Positions 44,099 through 52,528 of a DNA stretch of 64,000 nucleotides are shown here, one piece after another. Under the pieces are notes generated by a model. It saw only the letters and a program-made list of their open reading frames with translations, did not search any database and was not told the DNA's origin. This DNA is from Albimonas sp963977235 (GTDB lineage Bacteria > Pseudomonadota > Alphaproteobacteria > Rhodobacterales > Rhodobacteraceae), in the NCBI RefSeq assembly GCF_963977235.1, contig NZ_CAXBOD010000015.1, forward strand, positions 18,316-82,315, read 5' to 3'. The translations under genes and the position numbers were made by a program. Each line of letters opens with the position of its first letter. The stretch's first letter is position 1.

Positions 44099-44139
44099 GG
44101 GCGCGGGGCGGCGGCCCGGAGGCCGCCGGGCGGGGGCGA

Positions 44140-44174
44140 TTCAATGTTGCCACCCCCGGAGGCTATGATATAGC
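44140..44174 (+). promoter_or_regulatory. candidate acpP promoter
   Basis: Two overlapping possibilities: TTCAAT-18 bp-TATGAT, or TTGCCA-16 bp-TATAGC. This AT-richer patch stands out against the surrounding GC-rich DNA and lies about 130 bases before acpP, fitting the high expression expected for acpP. Confidence 0.4.
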
Positions 44175-44303
44175 CGCCCCACATGCGACGGACCGGGTCA
44201 CCGGCCCGTCGGACAGGTTTCCGGACCGTGGCGAGGACGCCGCGGGACGCGATCAAGGGACGACAGGCCCGGATACAGGGCCAAGAGGAGTGAGGATTCT
44301 CTC

Positions 44304-44543
44304 ATGAGCGACATCGCCGAGCGCGTGAAGAAGATCGTGGTCGAGCACCTGTCCGTCGAAGAGGACAAGGTCACCGAGAGCGCCAGCTTCATCGACGACC
44401 TGGGCGCCGACTCGCTGGACACCGTCGAGCTGGTCATGGCGTTCGAGGAGGAGTTCGGGATCGAGATCCCCGACGACGCCGCCGAGACCATCCAGACGGT
44501 CGGCGACGCCGTGAAGTTCATCTCCGAGAACGCCGCGAGCTGA
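44304..44543 (+). CDS. acpP: acyl carrier protein
   Basis: A 79-residue acidic protein that carries growing acyl chains. Serine S37 in GADSLDTVEL is the phosphopantetheine attachment site. It begins MSDIAERVKKIVVEHL and has EEFGIEIPDDAAE in helix III. AAGAGGAG precedes the ATG. A hairpin follows the stop; fabF starts 98 bases later. Confidence 0.97.
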   Translation: MSDIAERVKKIVVEHLSVEEDKVTESASFIDDLGADSLDTVELVMAFEEEFGIEIPDDAAETIQTVGDAVKFISENAAS

Positions 44544-44549
44544 TCGAGC

Positions 44550-44580
44550 GGCTCCCGGACCGATGACGGTTTCGGGAGCC
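44550..44580 (+). terminator. hairpin between acpP and fabF
   Basis: Inverted repeat GGCTCCCG...CGGGAGCC with inner CCG/CGG pairs and loop ATGA, seven bases after the acpP stop. There is no T-tract, so it may attenuate read-through into fabF or protect the acpP mRNA end. Confidence 0.45.
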
Positions 44581-44641
44581 TCGCTTGCACAAGGCGCCGG
44601 GGCGCGGCTAGGGTCGCGCCCGGTAACGCAAGAACTATGAG

Positions 44642-45916
44642 ATGGAGCAGCGCGTGAGGCGGGTCGTTGTCACCGGCTTGGGCTTGCTGACGCCGCTTGG
44701 CTGCGGTGTCGAGGAGACCTGGTCGCGTCTGGTCGCGGGGAAATCCGGCGCCGGTAAGATCAAGTATTTCGATGCCAGCCACCTGCCGGCCCAGATCGCC
44801 TGCGAGATTCCGTTGGGCGACGGCTCCGATGGCACGTGGAATCCCGATGACTGGGTGCCCGCGAAGGACCGTCGGAAGGTCGATCGCTTCATCACCTACG
44901 CGATGACCGCCGCCGAGCAGGCGGTGACCGATGCAGGCTGGAAGCCCGAGGACGAGGAGGAGCGCAAGCGCACCGGCGTCCTGATCGGCTCCGGCATCGG
45001 CGGCGTGGAAAGCATCGCCGAAGCGGCGCTGACCCTGCGAGACAAGGGCCCCCGGCGGATCTCGCCGTTCTTCATTCCGGGCGCTCTGATCAATCTCTGC
45101 GCGGGCCAGGTCTCGATCCGCTATGGTTTCAAGGGCCCGAACCACGCGGTGGTGACGGCCTGTTCGACCGGCGCGCACGCCATCGGCGATGCGGCCCGGC
45201 TGATCCGCTATGGCGACGCCGACGTGATGGTCGCCGGCGGCTCCGAAAGCCCGGTCTGCGAGATCGGGGTGGCCGGGTTCTGCGCCTGCAAGGCGCTGTC
45301 GACCGGTTTCAACGACACGCCCGAGAAGGCCTCGCGCCCCTATGACAAGGACCGCGACGGGTTCGTCATGGGCGAAGGCGCCGGGATCGTGGTGCTCGAG
45401 GAATACGAGCACGCCAAGGCCCGAGGCGCGAAGATCTATGCCGAGGTGCTGGGCTACGGCCTGTCGGGCGACGCCTACCACATCACCTCGCCGTCTCCGG
45501 ACGGGGATGGGGGATACCGCTCGATGGCCGCGGCGCTGTCGAACGCGGGGCTGACCGCGAAGGACATCGATTACGTCAACGCGCACGGGACCTCGACGCC
45601 GCTGGGCGACGAGATCGAGTTGGGCGCGGTGACCCGTCTGCTGGGCGACCATGCCTCGAAGGTGACGATGAGCTCGACCAAGTCGGCGATCGGACATCTG
45701 CTGGGCGCGGCCGGCGCGGTCGAGGCGATCTTCTGCGCGCTGGCGATCCGCGACCAGGTCGCGCCGCCGACGCTGAACCTCGACAACCCCTCGGTCGCGA
45801 CCGAGATCGACCTCGCCCCCGGCGAGGCGCGCAAGCGAGAGATCAAGGTGGCGCTGTCGAACTCCTTCGGCTTTGGCGGCACCAACGCCTCGCTGATCCT
45901 CGGGCGGATGGACTGA
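44642..45916 (+). CDS. fabF: beta-ketoacyl-ACP synthase II
   Basis: Elongates acyl-ACP with malonyl-ACP. The 424-residue protein has C174 (VTACSTGAHA), the VNAHGTSTPLGDEIE histidine and the SAIGHLLGAAGA histidine. Position after acpP is the standard genomic context and marks this as the housekeeping copy, in contrast to the paralogue at 38859. No strong ribosome site precedes the ATG. Confidence 0.96.
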   Translation: MEQRVRRVVVTGLGLLTPLGCGVEETWSRLVAGKSGAGKIKYFDASHLPAQIACEIPLGDGSDGTWNPDDWVPAKDRRKVDRFITYAMTAAEQAVTDAGWKPEDEEERKRTGVLIGSGIGGVESIAEAALTLRDKGPRRISPFFIPGALINLCAGQVSIRYGFKGPNHAVVTACSTGAHAIGDAARLIRYGDADVMVAGGSESPVCEIGVAGFCACKALSTGFNDTPEKASRPYDKDRDGFVMGEGAGIVVLEEYEHAKARGAKIYAEVLGYGLSGDAYHITSPSPDGDGGYRSMAAALSNAGLTAKDIDYVNAHGTSTPLGDEIELGAVTRLLGDHASKVTMSSTKSAIGHLLGAAGAVEAIFCALAIRDQVAPPTLNLDNPSVATEIDLAPGEARKREIKVALSNSFGFGGTNASLILGRMD

Positions 45917-45923
45917 GCGCGAT

Positions 45924-46922
45924 ATGCGCCATGTCGCGGCGAACGCGCTGACGATCCTCATTGTTCTGGGCGTGATCCTTGCAGGGGTCATCGGCTGGGG
46001 CGTGAACCAGTGGACCGGCGAGGGCCCCGCGCAGGAGCCGGTCCAGGTGATGGTGCCCTCGGGCGCCAACCTGACCCGCACATCGCAGATCCTGGAAGAG
46101 GCGGGCGTCATCACGGACGCGCGCATCTTTCGGCTGGGCGCGCGCTACGAGAAGCTCGGCTCCAGTATTCAGGCGGGCGAGTTCATGCTGCCGGCCGGGA
46201 TCTCGATGCACGACGCCATGCGCTGCGTGGTCGACCAGAGCACCTGCGAGCGGGTGGTCTACCGGATCACGGTGGTCGAGGGTTCGACCGTCTGGCAGGT
46301 GATGCAGCAGGTCGAGGCGATGGACGTCCTGACCGGCGAGGTCGCCGAAACGCCCGCCGAGGGCACGCTGGCCCCCGAGACCTACCAGGTGAACCGCGGC
46401 GACACGCGCCAGGCGCTGATCACCCGGATGCAGGCCGCGCAGGCGCGGATCCTGGACGAGGCCTGGGCGAACCGGGCCGACGATCTTCCGATCTCGAACA
46501 AGGCAGAGGCGCTGATCCTCGCCTCGCTGATCGAGAAGGAGACCGGCGTGGCGGAGGAGCGCGGGGCGGTGGCCTCGGTGTTCGAGAACCGGCTCAAGCG
46601 GCGGATGAAGCTGCAGACCGACCCGACGGTGATCTATGGCGTGACCGAGGGCAAGGCGCCCCTGGGCCGCGGCCTGCGGCGCAGCGAGCTGGACAGGCCG
46701 ACGCCCTGGAACACCTACATCATCCCCGCGCTGCCGGAGACTCCGATCGCCAACCCGGGCCGCGCCTCGATCGAGGCGGCCGTGAACCCTGAAGAGACCG
46801 ACTTCCTGTATTTCGTGGCGGACGGGACCGGCGGGCACGCCTTTGCGCGGACCCTGGCGGAACACAATCGCAACGTCGCCAAGTGGCGCCAGATCGAGCG
46901 GCAACGCGGCGCCGGGGACTGA
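45924..46922 (+). CDS. mltG: endolytic transglycosylase MltG
   Basis: Cuts nascent peptidoglycan strands at the membrane and limits their length. The 332-residue protein has one N-terminal helix (about 7-28), a LysM-like region (about 38-130) and the YceG domain with catalytic glutamate E204 in LASLIEKETG, then QTDPTVIYG and the PYNTY-equivalent PWNTYIIPALP. Seven bases after fabF, so probably co-transcribed. Confidence 0.94.
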   Translation: MRHVAANALTILIVLGVILAGVIGWGVNQWTGEGPAQEPVQVMVPSGANLTRTSQILEEAGVITDARIFRLGARYEKLGSSIQAGEFMLPAGISMHDAMRCVVDQSTCERVVYRITVVEGSTVWQVMQQVEAMDVLTGEVAETPAEGTLAPETYQVNRGDTRQALITRMQAAQARILDEAWANRADDLPISNKAEALILASLIEKETGVAEERGAVASVFENRLKRRMKLQTDPTVIYGVTEGKAPLGRGLRRSELDRPTPWNTYIIPALPETPIANPGRASIEAAVNPEETDFLYFVADGTGGHAFARTLAEHNRNVAKWRQIERQRGAGD

Positions 46923-46956
46923 ACAGGCGAAAGGCGTGCAACCCTGAATTTAGCGA

Positions 46957-46985
46957 TTGACATCGCGAACGCTCTAGGGTAGAAG
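46957..46985 (+). promoter_or_regulatory. consensus-like promoter ahead of the GTA cluster
   Basis: TTGACA (46957-46962), 17-bp spacer, TAGAAG (46980-46985). The -35 is perfect and the spacing ideal for a housekeeping sigma factor. It lies 100 bases before the first GTA gene, with a terminator-like hairpin in between. Confidence 0.6.
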
Positions 46986-47014
46986 AAGAGCACGCTGGGA
47001 CAAGCAGGCGAACA

Positions 47015-47048
47015 GAGCTCCCGACCAAACGGTCGCGGGGCTCTTTTT
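47015..47048 (+). terminator. terminator/attenuator hairpin upstream of GTA g1
   Basis: Stem GAGCTCCCGACC pairs with GGTCGCGGGGCTC (one bulged C, loop AAAC) and runs into TTTTTC. It could end mltG transcription, but it also lies downstream of the 46957 promoter and so would stop that promoter's transcript after about 55-60 bases. Confidence 0.75.
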
Positions 47049-47084
47049 CGTTGCGGGCGGAACAGGGTCGGCGAGGGAGACCCG

Positions 47085-47426
47085 ATGAACCGCGATGACC
47101 ATGCGCCCGATCCCCTGGGCGATCTCCAGACCGCGCACCGGACATTCCTGCGGCTCCATGGGCTGCTGCTGAGGCGGATCGATCAGTTCGCCCTGGCGAT
47201 GGAAGAGACGGCGGCGCCCGAGGAGGGCGAGGACGGGGCCAGGGCGAAGAAGATGGCGGAGGAGATCACGCGTCTCCAGGCCGCCATCGCCACGCTTTGC
47301 AGATGCGAGGACAGGCTTGTCGCCGATATCGAAAAGCGAGGACGTCGGAATGACGGGGACGTGGACCTCGACGCCGCCCGACGGGAGATCCTGGGCGAGC
47401 TGGCTCGCCTCTCTGGACGAGAGTGA
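47085..47426 (+). CDS. GTA g1, small terminase subunit-like
   Basis: A 113-residue mostly helical protein with no enzymatic motif. Position directly before the large terminase matches GTA g1, which acts as small terminase and in GTAs lacks sequence-specific pac recognition. Contains an acidic middle (ETAAPEEGEDGA) and a C-terminal helix. GGGAGA precedes the ATG. Overlaps the terminase gene by 77 bases in another frame, an arrangement expected for this locus. Confidence 0.75.
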   Translation: MNRDDHAPDPLGDLQTAHRTFLRLHGLLLRRIDQFALAMEETAAPEEGEDGARAKKMAEEITRLQAAIATLCRCEDRLVADIEKRGRRNDGDVDLDAARREILGELARLSGRE

Positions 47427-48705
47427 ACGGCAGATCTTCGTCGAGGGGTTGAGCGACGGCGCGGTCGAGGCGATGCGCTGGACTTTCGAGGTCTGGCGCC
47501 TGGCCGGTCATCAGGCGCCGCCGCCCGGAGGGTGGCGGACGTGGGTGATCCTGGGGGGGCGCGGCGCGGGCAAGACCCGCGCCGGAGCCGAGTGGGTGCG
47601 CTCGCTGGTCGAAGGGGGGACGCCGCTGTCGGGCGGGGCGCGATCGCGCCTTGCGCTGGTGGGGGAGACCTTCGACCAGGTGCGCGAGGTGATGATCGAG
47701 GGGCCCTCGGGGATCCGGGCCTGCTCGCCGCCTGACCGGAGACCGGAGTGGGTGGCGACGCGCCGGCTGCTGCGTTGGCCCAACGGGGCGGAGGCGCAGG
47801 CCTTCTCGGCGAGCCAGCCGGAGGCGCTGCGCGGGCCCCAGTTCGACGCCGCCTGGTGCGACGAGCTGGCGAAGTGGCGGCGCGGGGCGGCGACCTGGGA
47901 CAATCTTGGCCTGGGGCTGAGGCTGGGGGAAGCGCCCCAGGCGCTGGTCACGACCACGCCGCGGCGCACGCCGCTGCTCAAGCAGCTGCTGGAGGCCGAT
48001 GACACGGTGGTGACCCGCGCGCCGACCGCGGCGAACGCGGCCAACCTGGCGCCGGAATTCCTGACCGCGATGGAGCGGCAGTTCGGCGCCACCAGCTTCG
48101 CCCGGCAGGAGCTTGGGGGCGAACTGCTGGACGATGACGAGGGGGCGCTATGGTCGCGCCGCGCTCTGGATGAGCTGCGGGCAAGCGAGGCGCCCCCTCT
48201 GGTGCGGATCGTGGTGGCGGTGGACCCGGCCACGACCTCGGGGGCCTCGGCGGACAGCTGCGGCATGGTCGTGGCCGGGCTCTGCGAGGCCGGCGTGGTC
48301 TGGGTGCTGGCGGACCTGACAGTGCAGGGGGCCGCGCCGCTTGCCTGGGCGCGACGAGCCGTCGACGCCTATCATGAGTGGCAGGCCGACCGGGTGGTGG
48401 CCGAGGTGAACCAGGGCGGCGAGATGGTCGAGGCCCTGATCCGCCAGGTCGATCCGGAGGTGGCCTATGCGGCGGTCACGGCCTCGCGCGGCAAGCATGC
48501 GCGGGCCGAGCCGGTGGCGATGGCCTACGAGCGCGGCCGTGTCCGTCATGTCGGGAGCTTTCCGAAGCTCGAGGACCAGATGTGCGCCTTCGGGCCCCGG
48601 CGCGATCCGCGCGAGGGCAGTCCGGACCGGGTCGACGCCCTGGTCTGGGCGGTGACCGAACTGCGCAAGGGCGAAGATCGCCGCCCCCGGGCGCGGCGTC
48701 TGTGA
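47350..48705 (+). CDS. terL: GTA g2, large terminase subunit
   Basis: ATP-driven DNA packaging motor with headful nuclease. The 451-residue protein has Walker A GGRGAGKTRAG (about 69-80), the acidic Walker B-like AAWCDELAKW, and the nuclease-domain aspartates beginning VAVDPATTSG (about 290) and ending in DRVDALVWA. Start is ATG 47350 with GAGG eight bases before; a TTG 33 bases upstream is in frame but less likely. Confidence 0.95.
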   Translation: MTGTWTSTPPDGRSWASWLASLDESERQIFVEGLSDGAVEAMRWTFEVWRLAGHQAPPPGGWRTWVILGGRGAGKTRAGAEWVRSLVEGGTPLSGGARSRLALVGETFDQVREVMIEGPSGIRACSPPDRRPEWVATRRLLRWPNGAEAQAFSASQPEALRGPQFDAAWCDELAKWRRGAATWDNLGLGLRLGEAPQALVTTTPRRTPLLKQLLEADDTVVTRAPTAANAANLAPEFLTAMERQFGATSFARQELGGELLDDDEGALWSRRALDELRASEAPPLVRIVVAVDPATTSGASADSCGMVVAGLCEAGVVWVLADLTVQGAAPLAWARRAVDAYHEWQADRVVAEVNQGGEMVEALIRQVDPEVAYAAVTASRGKHARAEPVAMAYERGRVRHVGSFPKLEDQMCAFGPRRDPREGSPDRVDALVWAVTELRKGEDRRPRARRL

Positions 48706-48777
48706 GGCGAGCCTTCGGGCGACCTCCGAGGCGCGCTTCCGCGCCGGGCAATAGCTGACAAGCAAGGGAGAAGGCCG

Positions 48778-49974
48778 ATGGCTTTCAATTGGTTGCGAAG
48801 CGCGGCCGAGACCTCGCCTGCGCGCCAGGCGGCGGCGCCGACGGAGGCCAAGGCCTCGGCCGTCGGCGCGGCGGTGGCCTGGGCGACGACGGGGCGAGCG
48901 GCCTGGTCGCCGCGCGATGCGGTCAGCCTGGCGCGCAACGGCTTCGGTCGGAACGTGATCGGCTTCCGCTGCGTGCGCATGGTGGCCGAGGCGGCGGCGG
49001 CGGTGCCGATGATCCTCTCTGACGGCGAGCGCCGGCTGGACCTGCACCCGGCCGCCCGGCTGCTGGAGCGGCCGAACCCCGGCCAGGTCCGCGCCGCCTT
49101 TCTGGAGGGCGTCTACGGGCATCTGCTGCTGTCGGGCGACGCCTTCGTGGAAGCGGCGGGGATGCTGGCCTCGGGCCTGCCGGCGGAGCTGTACGCGCTG
49201 CGACCGGACCGGATCCGGGTGATCCCCGGGCCCGACGGCTGGCCGGAGGCGTATGAGTACGCCGTCGGCGGCAAGAAGGTGCGCTTCGACATGGGGCCCG
49301 AAGCGCAGCCGATCCTGCACCTGAAGACGTTCCATCCGCTCGACGATCACTACGGAATGTCGCCGATGGAGGCGGCTGCGGCCTCGGTCGACATCCACAA
49401 CTCGGCTGGGGGCTGGTCGAAGGCGCTGCTCGACAACGCGGCCCGACCCTCGGGGGCGATCGTCTACCGGGCGGCCGATGGCGGCACGATGACCGAGAGT
49501 CAGTATCGCCGCCTGGTCGACGAACTGGAGGAGAACCACCAGGGCGCGCGCAACGCCGGGCGGCCGATGCTGCTGGAGGGCGGGCTCGACTGGAAGCCGA
49601 TGGGGTTCAGCCCCTCGGACATGGAGTTCCTGCAGACCAAGACGGCGGCGGCGCGCGACATCGCCATCGCCTTCGGGGTGCCGCCGATGCTGCTGGGGAT
49701 CCCGGGCGACGCGACCTATGCGAACTATCAGGAGGCCAACCGCGCCTTCTATCGCCAGACGGTGCTGCCGCTGGTGAGCAAGGTGGCCGCGGGCTTCGCG
49801 GCCTGGCTGTCGGCGCAGGCGGGGGAGGCGATCGTGCTCAAGCCCGATCTCGACGCCCTGCCGGCGCTGGCGCCCGAACGCGAGGCGCTGTGGCGGCGGG
49901 TCACCGAGGCCGACTTCCTGAGCGAGGACGAGAAGCGCGCCATGCTGGGGCTGCCCCCGGGCGGGCCGCGATGA
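48778..49974 (+). CDS. GTA g3, portal protein
   Basis: Dodecameric ring through which DNA enters the capsid; HK97-type portal. The 398-residue protein shows NVIGFRCVRMVAEAAAAVP, the LRPDRIRVIPG wing region, GMSPMEAAAASVDIHN and IAIAFGVPPMLLGIPGDATYANYQEANRAFY. GGGAGAAGG precedes the ATG. Its stop overlaps the g3.5 start (ATGA). Confidence 0.95.
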   Translation: MAFNWLRSAAETSPARQAAAPTEAKASAVGAAVAWATTGRAAWSPRDAVSLARNGFGRNVIGFRCVRMVAEAAAAVPMILSDGERRLDLHPAARLLERPNPGQVRAAFLEGVYGHLLLSGDAFVEAAGMLASGLPAELYALRPDRIRVIPGPDGWPEAYEYAVGGKKVRFDMGPEAQPILHLKTFHPLDDHYGMSPMEAAAASVDIHNSAGGWSKALLDNAARPSGAIVYRAADGGTMTESQYRRLVDELEENHQGARNAGRPMLLEGGLDWKPMGFSPSDMEFLQTKTAAARDIAIAFGVPPMLLGIPGDATYANYQEANRAFYRQTVLPLVSKVAAGFAAWLSAQAGEAIVLKPDLDALPALAPEREALWRRVTEADFLSEDEKRAMLGLPPGGPR

Positions 49975-50228
49975 ACCGGAGCTCGCTGAGGTCCCAGGGC
50001 TCTGGGTCCCGCTACCTCTACGAGCCCTTCGACAGCGCCCACGCCCGGATCGAGGCCCTGGAGCGGGTGCTGGACGAACGCTGGGCGGCGCTTGAGCTGT
50101 CTCTCAAGAAGATCGATGAAACTGTTGATCGGCTTGAGAAACGCCTTTGGGTGGCAGTGTTCGGCGTGGCCACGGCCATGCTGGGGCAGCTGGTCTCGGT
50201 CGTGATGGACGGCCGGTTTCATCCCTGA
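49971..50228 (+). CDS. GTA g3.5, small coiled-coil/membrane-like protein
   Basis: An 85-residue protein between portal and protease, matching GTA g3.5 by position. A predicted coiled-coil (about 28-58, RIEALERVLDERW...KKIDETVDRLEKR) leads into a hydrophobic C-terminal segment (LWVAVFGVATAMLGQLVSVVM). Function is unknown; the layout could anchor an assembly intermediate at the membrane (inference). Confidence 0.8.
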   Translation: MNRSSLRSQGSGSRYLYEPFDSAHARIEALERVLDERWAALELSLKKIDETVDRLEKRLWVAVFGVATAMLGQLVSVVMDGRFHP

Positions 50229-50240
50229 GGGGGTTCTCAG

Positions 50241-50807
50241 ATGAACTACGGATCGAACTCCGGCCGGCAAGAGACTGGCCTGGAGACAAAATTCGTCGCC
50301 TTCGATCAGGTGGCGACAGTGGCCGATGACGGGCGGATCGAGGGGTACGCCTCGTTGTTCGGGGTCGCGGACGCCTCCGGCGATGTGGTCGAGGAAGGCG
50401 CTTTCGCCGCCAGCCTGCGACGCATGCGGGAGGCGTCCCGCTCGGTGAAGCTGCTGTGGCAGCACGATCCGGGCGAGCCGATCGGCGTCTGGGATCTGGT
50501 GCGCGAGGACGAGCGCGGGCTGCGGGTTTCGGGCCGGCTGATGACCGAGGTGCGGCGGGGCGCGGAAGCGCTGGCGCTGTTGCGTGCGGGGGCGGTGGAC
50601 GGCCTGTCCATCGGCTATCGCGCGGTGAAGGCGGGACGGTCGCCGCACGGCGGCCGCTCGCTGCTGGAGGTGGAGCTTTGGGAAGTCTCGCTGGTGACGT
50701 TCCCGATGCTCCCCGAGGCGCGTGCGTCGGCGGCCGTGGCCGACGCGGAAGAGGATGCGTTCGAGGCCGCCCTGGCCGAGGCGCTGAGCGAGGCGCGGGG
50801 CCGCTAG
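50241..50807 (+). CDS. GTA g4, prohead maturation protease
   Basis: HK97-family serine protease that cleaves the capsid protein N-terminal arm. The 188-residue protein has the catalytic His in LLWQHDPGEPIG (about residue 74) and Ser in VDGLSIGYRAVK (about 124), with YASLFGVADASGDVV ahead. Directly precedes the capsid gene. GGGGGTTCTCAG lies before the ATG. Confidence 0.93.
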   Translation: MNYGSNSGRQETGLETKFVAFDQVATVADDGRIEGYASLFGVADASGDVVEEGAFAASLRRMREASRSVKLLWQHDPGEPIGVWDLVREDERGLRVSGRLMTEVRRGAEALALLRAGAVDGLSIGYRAVKAGRSPHGGRSLLEVELWEVSLVTFPMLPEARASAAVADAEEDAFEAALAEALSEARGR

Positions 50808-50858
50808 AGCGGCGCATCGCGGCGAACCTGACGATCTATGGATGAAGGAATATCCAGG

Positions 50859-52022
50859 ATGAAGGACATGGGCCACGGCCTCGAGGCCAAGTCGGCGGTT
50901 GCGGGATTCCTCAAGGAATTCGGCTCTTTCCAGGATGAAGTGAAGGCGCGGATGCGCGCCCAGGACGATCGGCTGGAGCAGATCGACCGCAAGGCGGCCT
51001 CGGTCGGCTCGCGACCGGCGCTGAGCCGGTCCTCGGATGCGGAGGCGCCGCATCGCAAGGCGCTGTCGGCCTACCTGCGCACCGGCGACGACGACGCCCT
51101 GCGTGGGGTGCAGATCGAGCGCAAGGGGCTGTCGACCTCGGTCAACGCCGAAGGCGGCTACCTGGTCGATCCGCAGACCGCGGCCCGCATCCAGGGAGTG
51201 CTGAGCGGGGCCGGTTCGATCCGCTCGATCGCCAACGTGGTGCAGGTGGAATCGAACGCCTTCGACGTGCTGGTCGATCACGAGGACTTCGGCCACGGCT
51301 GGTCCACGGAGACCGGCTCGGTCGCGGAAAGCTCGACGCCCACCATCGAGCGCGTCTCGATCCCGCTGCATGAGCTCTCGGCGCTGCCGAAAGCCTCCCA
51401 GCGGCTTCTGGACGACAGCGCCTTCGACATCGAGGGCTGGCTGGCCGATCGCATCGCCGACAAGTTCGCTCGCGCCGAGAGCGCCGCGTTCGTGAATGGC
51501 GACGGCGGCGATCAGCCGACCGGGATCCTCGACTACGCTTCGGTGCAGGAGGGGACCGGGACCTGGGGGCAGCTCGAGCATGTGGTGACCGGGCAGGCGG
51601 GCGATTTCAACTCGCTGAACCCGGCCGATGCGATCGTCGACCTGGTGTATGCGCTGGGCGCCCGCTACCGCGCCAAGGCGAGCTTCGTGATGAACTCGAA
51701 GACCGCCGGCGCCGTGCGCAAGATGAAGGACGCGGACGGCCGCTTCCTCTGGTCGGACGGGCTGGCGGCTGGCGAGCCCGCGCGGCTGATGGGGTATCCG
51801 GTGCTGATCTGCGAGGACATGCCGGACATCGCGTCGGACTCCCGCTCTATCGCCTTCGGCGACTTTGCGGCCGGCTACACCATCGCCGAGCGTCCCGACC
51901 TTCGCGTGCTGCGCGATCCGTTCTCGGCCAAGCCCCACGTGCTGTTCTATGCCACCAAGCGCGTGGGCGGCGACGTGACCGACTTCTCGGCGATCAAGCT
52001 GCTGAAGTTCTCGGCCTCCTGA
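50859..52022 (+). CDS. GTA g5, major capsid protein
   Basis: HK97-fold shell protein, 387 residues. A helical, charged N-terminal delta domain (about 1-100) is presumably removed by g4. The mature part starts near LSTSVNAEGGYLVDPQTAARI and includes the E-loop and A-domain (NSKTAGAVRKMKDADGRFLW, LMGYPVLICEDMPDIA). ATG 50859 has AAGGA eight bases upstream; ATG 50838 is an alternative adding seven residues. Followed by a strong hairpin and a 200-base gap. Confidence 0.95.
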   Translation: MKDMGHGLEAKSAVAGFLKEFGSFQDEVKARMRAQDDRLEQIDRKAASVGSRPALSRSSDAEAPHRKALSAYLRTGDDDALRGVQIERKGLSTSVNAEGGYLVDPQTAARIQGVLSGAGSIRSIANVVQVESNAFDVLVDHEDFGHGWSTETGSVAESSTPTIERVSIPLHELSALPKASQRLLDDSAFDIEGWLADRIADKFARAESAAFVNGDGGDQPTGILDYASVQEGTGTWGQLEHVVTGQAGDFNSLNPADAIVDLVYALGARYRAKASFVMNSKTAGAVRKMKDADGRFLWSDGLAAGEPARLMGYPVLICEDMPDIASDSRSIAFGDFAAGYTIAERPDLRVLRDPFSAKPHVLFYATKRVGGDVTDFSAIKLLKFSAS

Positions 52023-52032
52023 GGCCTGTGAT

Positions 52033-52063
52033 CCGCGGCCCGGTTTCCTGACCCGGGCCGCGG
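52033..52063 (+). terminator. hairpin after the capsid gene
   Basis: An 11-bp perfect GC stem (CCGCGGCCCGG / CCGGGCCGCGG) with a 9-base loop, ten bases after the capsid stop. There is no T-tract. It could stabilise the 3' end of capsid mRNA or reduce read-through. Confidence 0.4.
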
Positions 52064-52225
52064 AGGTCGGGCCCTGCGGGGCCGGCCAGACGCCTTCGCG
52101 TGATACGCCCGCGTCCTGCTTCCCCACGTGATCGGGCCTGCGCGGAGGCGTCGCTTTTTCAATGAATTCAGATGGGTCGCAGGCGCGCCTGAGAAGGCGT
52201 GCGAGCCTGCGCTGAGGGCGGGACC

Positions 52226-52516
52226 ATGACCGAATACGTGACCAAGGCGCCGGCCGAGGAGCGGCCCTTCGCCGTGCTTTATGCCGATCTCGCGCCCGGC
52301 GAGACGGTGATCGAGGACCTGGGCTGGACCGTCGTTCCCGACGAGATGGACGCGCTGGCGCTGGCGGTCGCGTCCTCGACGCAGGCCGGGGCGACGGCGA
52401 CTGCGGTGCTGACGGGCGGGCGGCCCGGGCACCTCTACCACGTCGCCAACCGCGTGCGCACCAGCGAGGCGCGGGTGCTGACCCGCGGCGTCCTGGTCCG
52501 CGTGACGGCCGGCTGA
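52226..52516 (+). CDS. extra phage adaptor-like protein in the GTA cluster
   Basis: A 96-residue protein not part of the reference RcGTA gene order. The layout (N-terminal DLAPGETVIEDLGWTVV, a central run of small residues, then GGRPGHLYHVANRVRTSEARVLTRGVLVRV) resembles the small phage proteins annotated as fibre- or head-tail adaptors, with the GG..G..Y.V.N.V.T motif. GGCGGGACC precedes the ATG. Position between capsid and g6 suits a neck or decoration component (inference). Confidence 0.7.
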   Translation: MTEYVTKAPAEERPFAVLYADLAPGETVIEDLGWTVVPDEMDALALAVASSTQAGATATAVLTGGRPGHLYHVANRVRTSEARVLTRGVLVRVTAG

Positions 52517-52528
52517 GGAGGATCGAGA

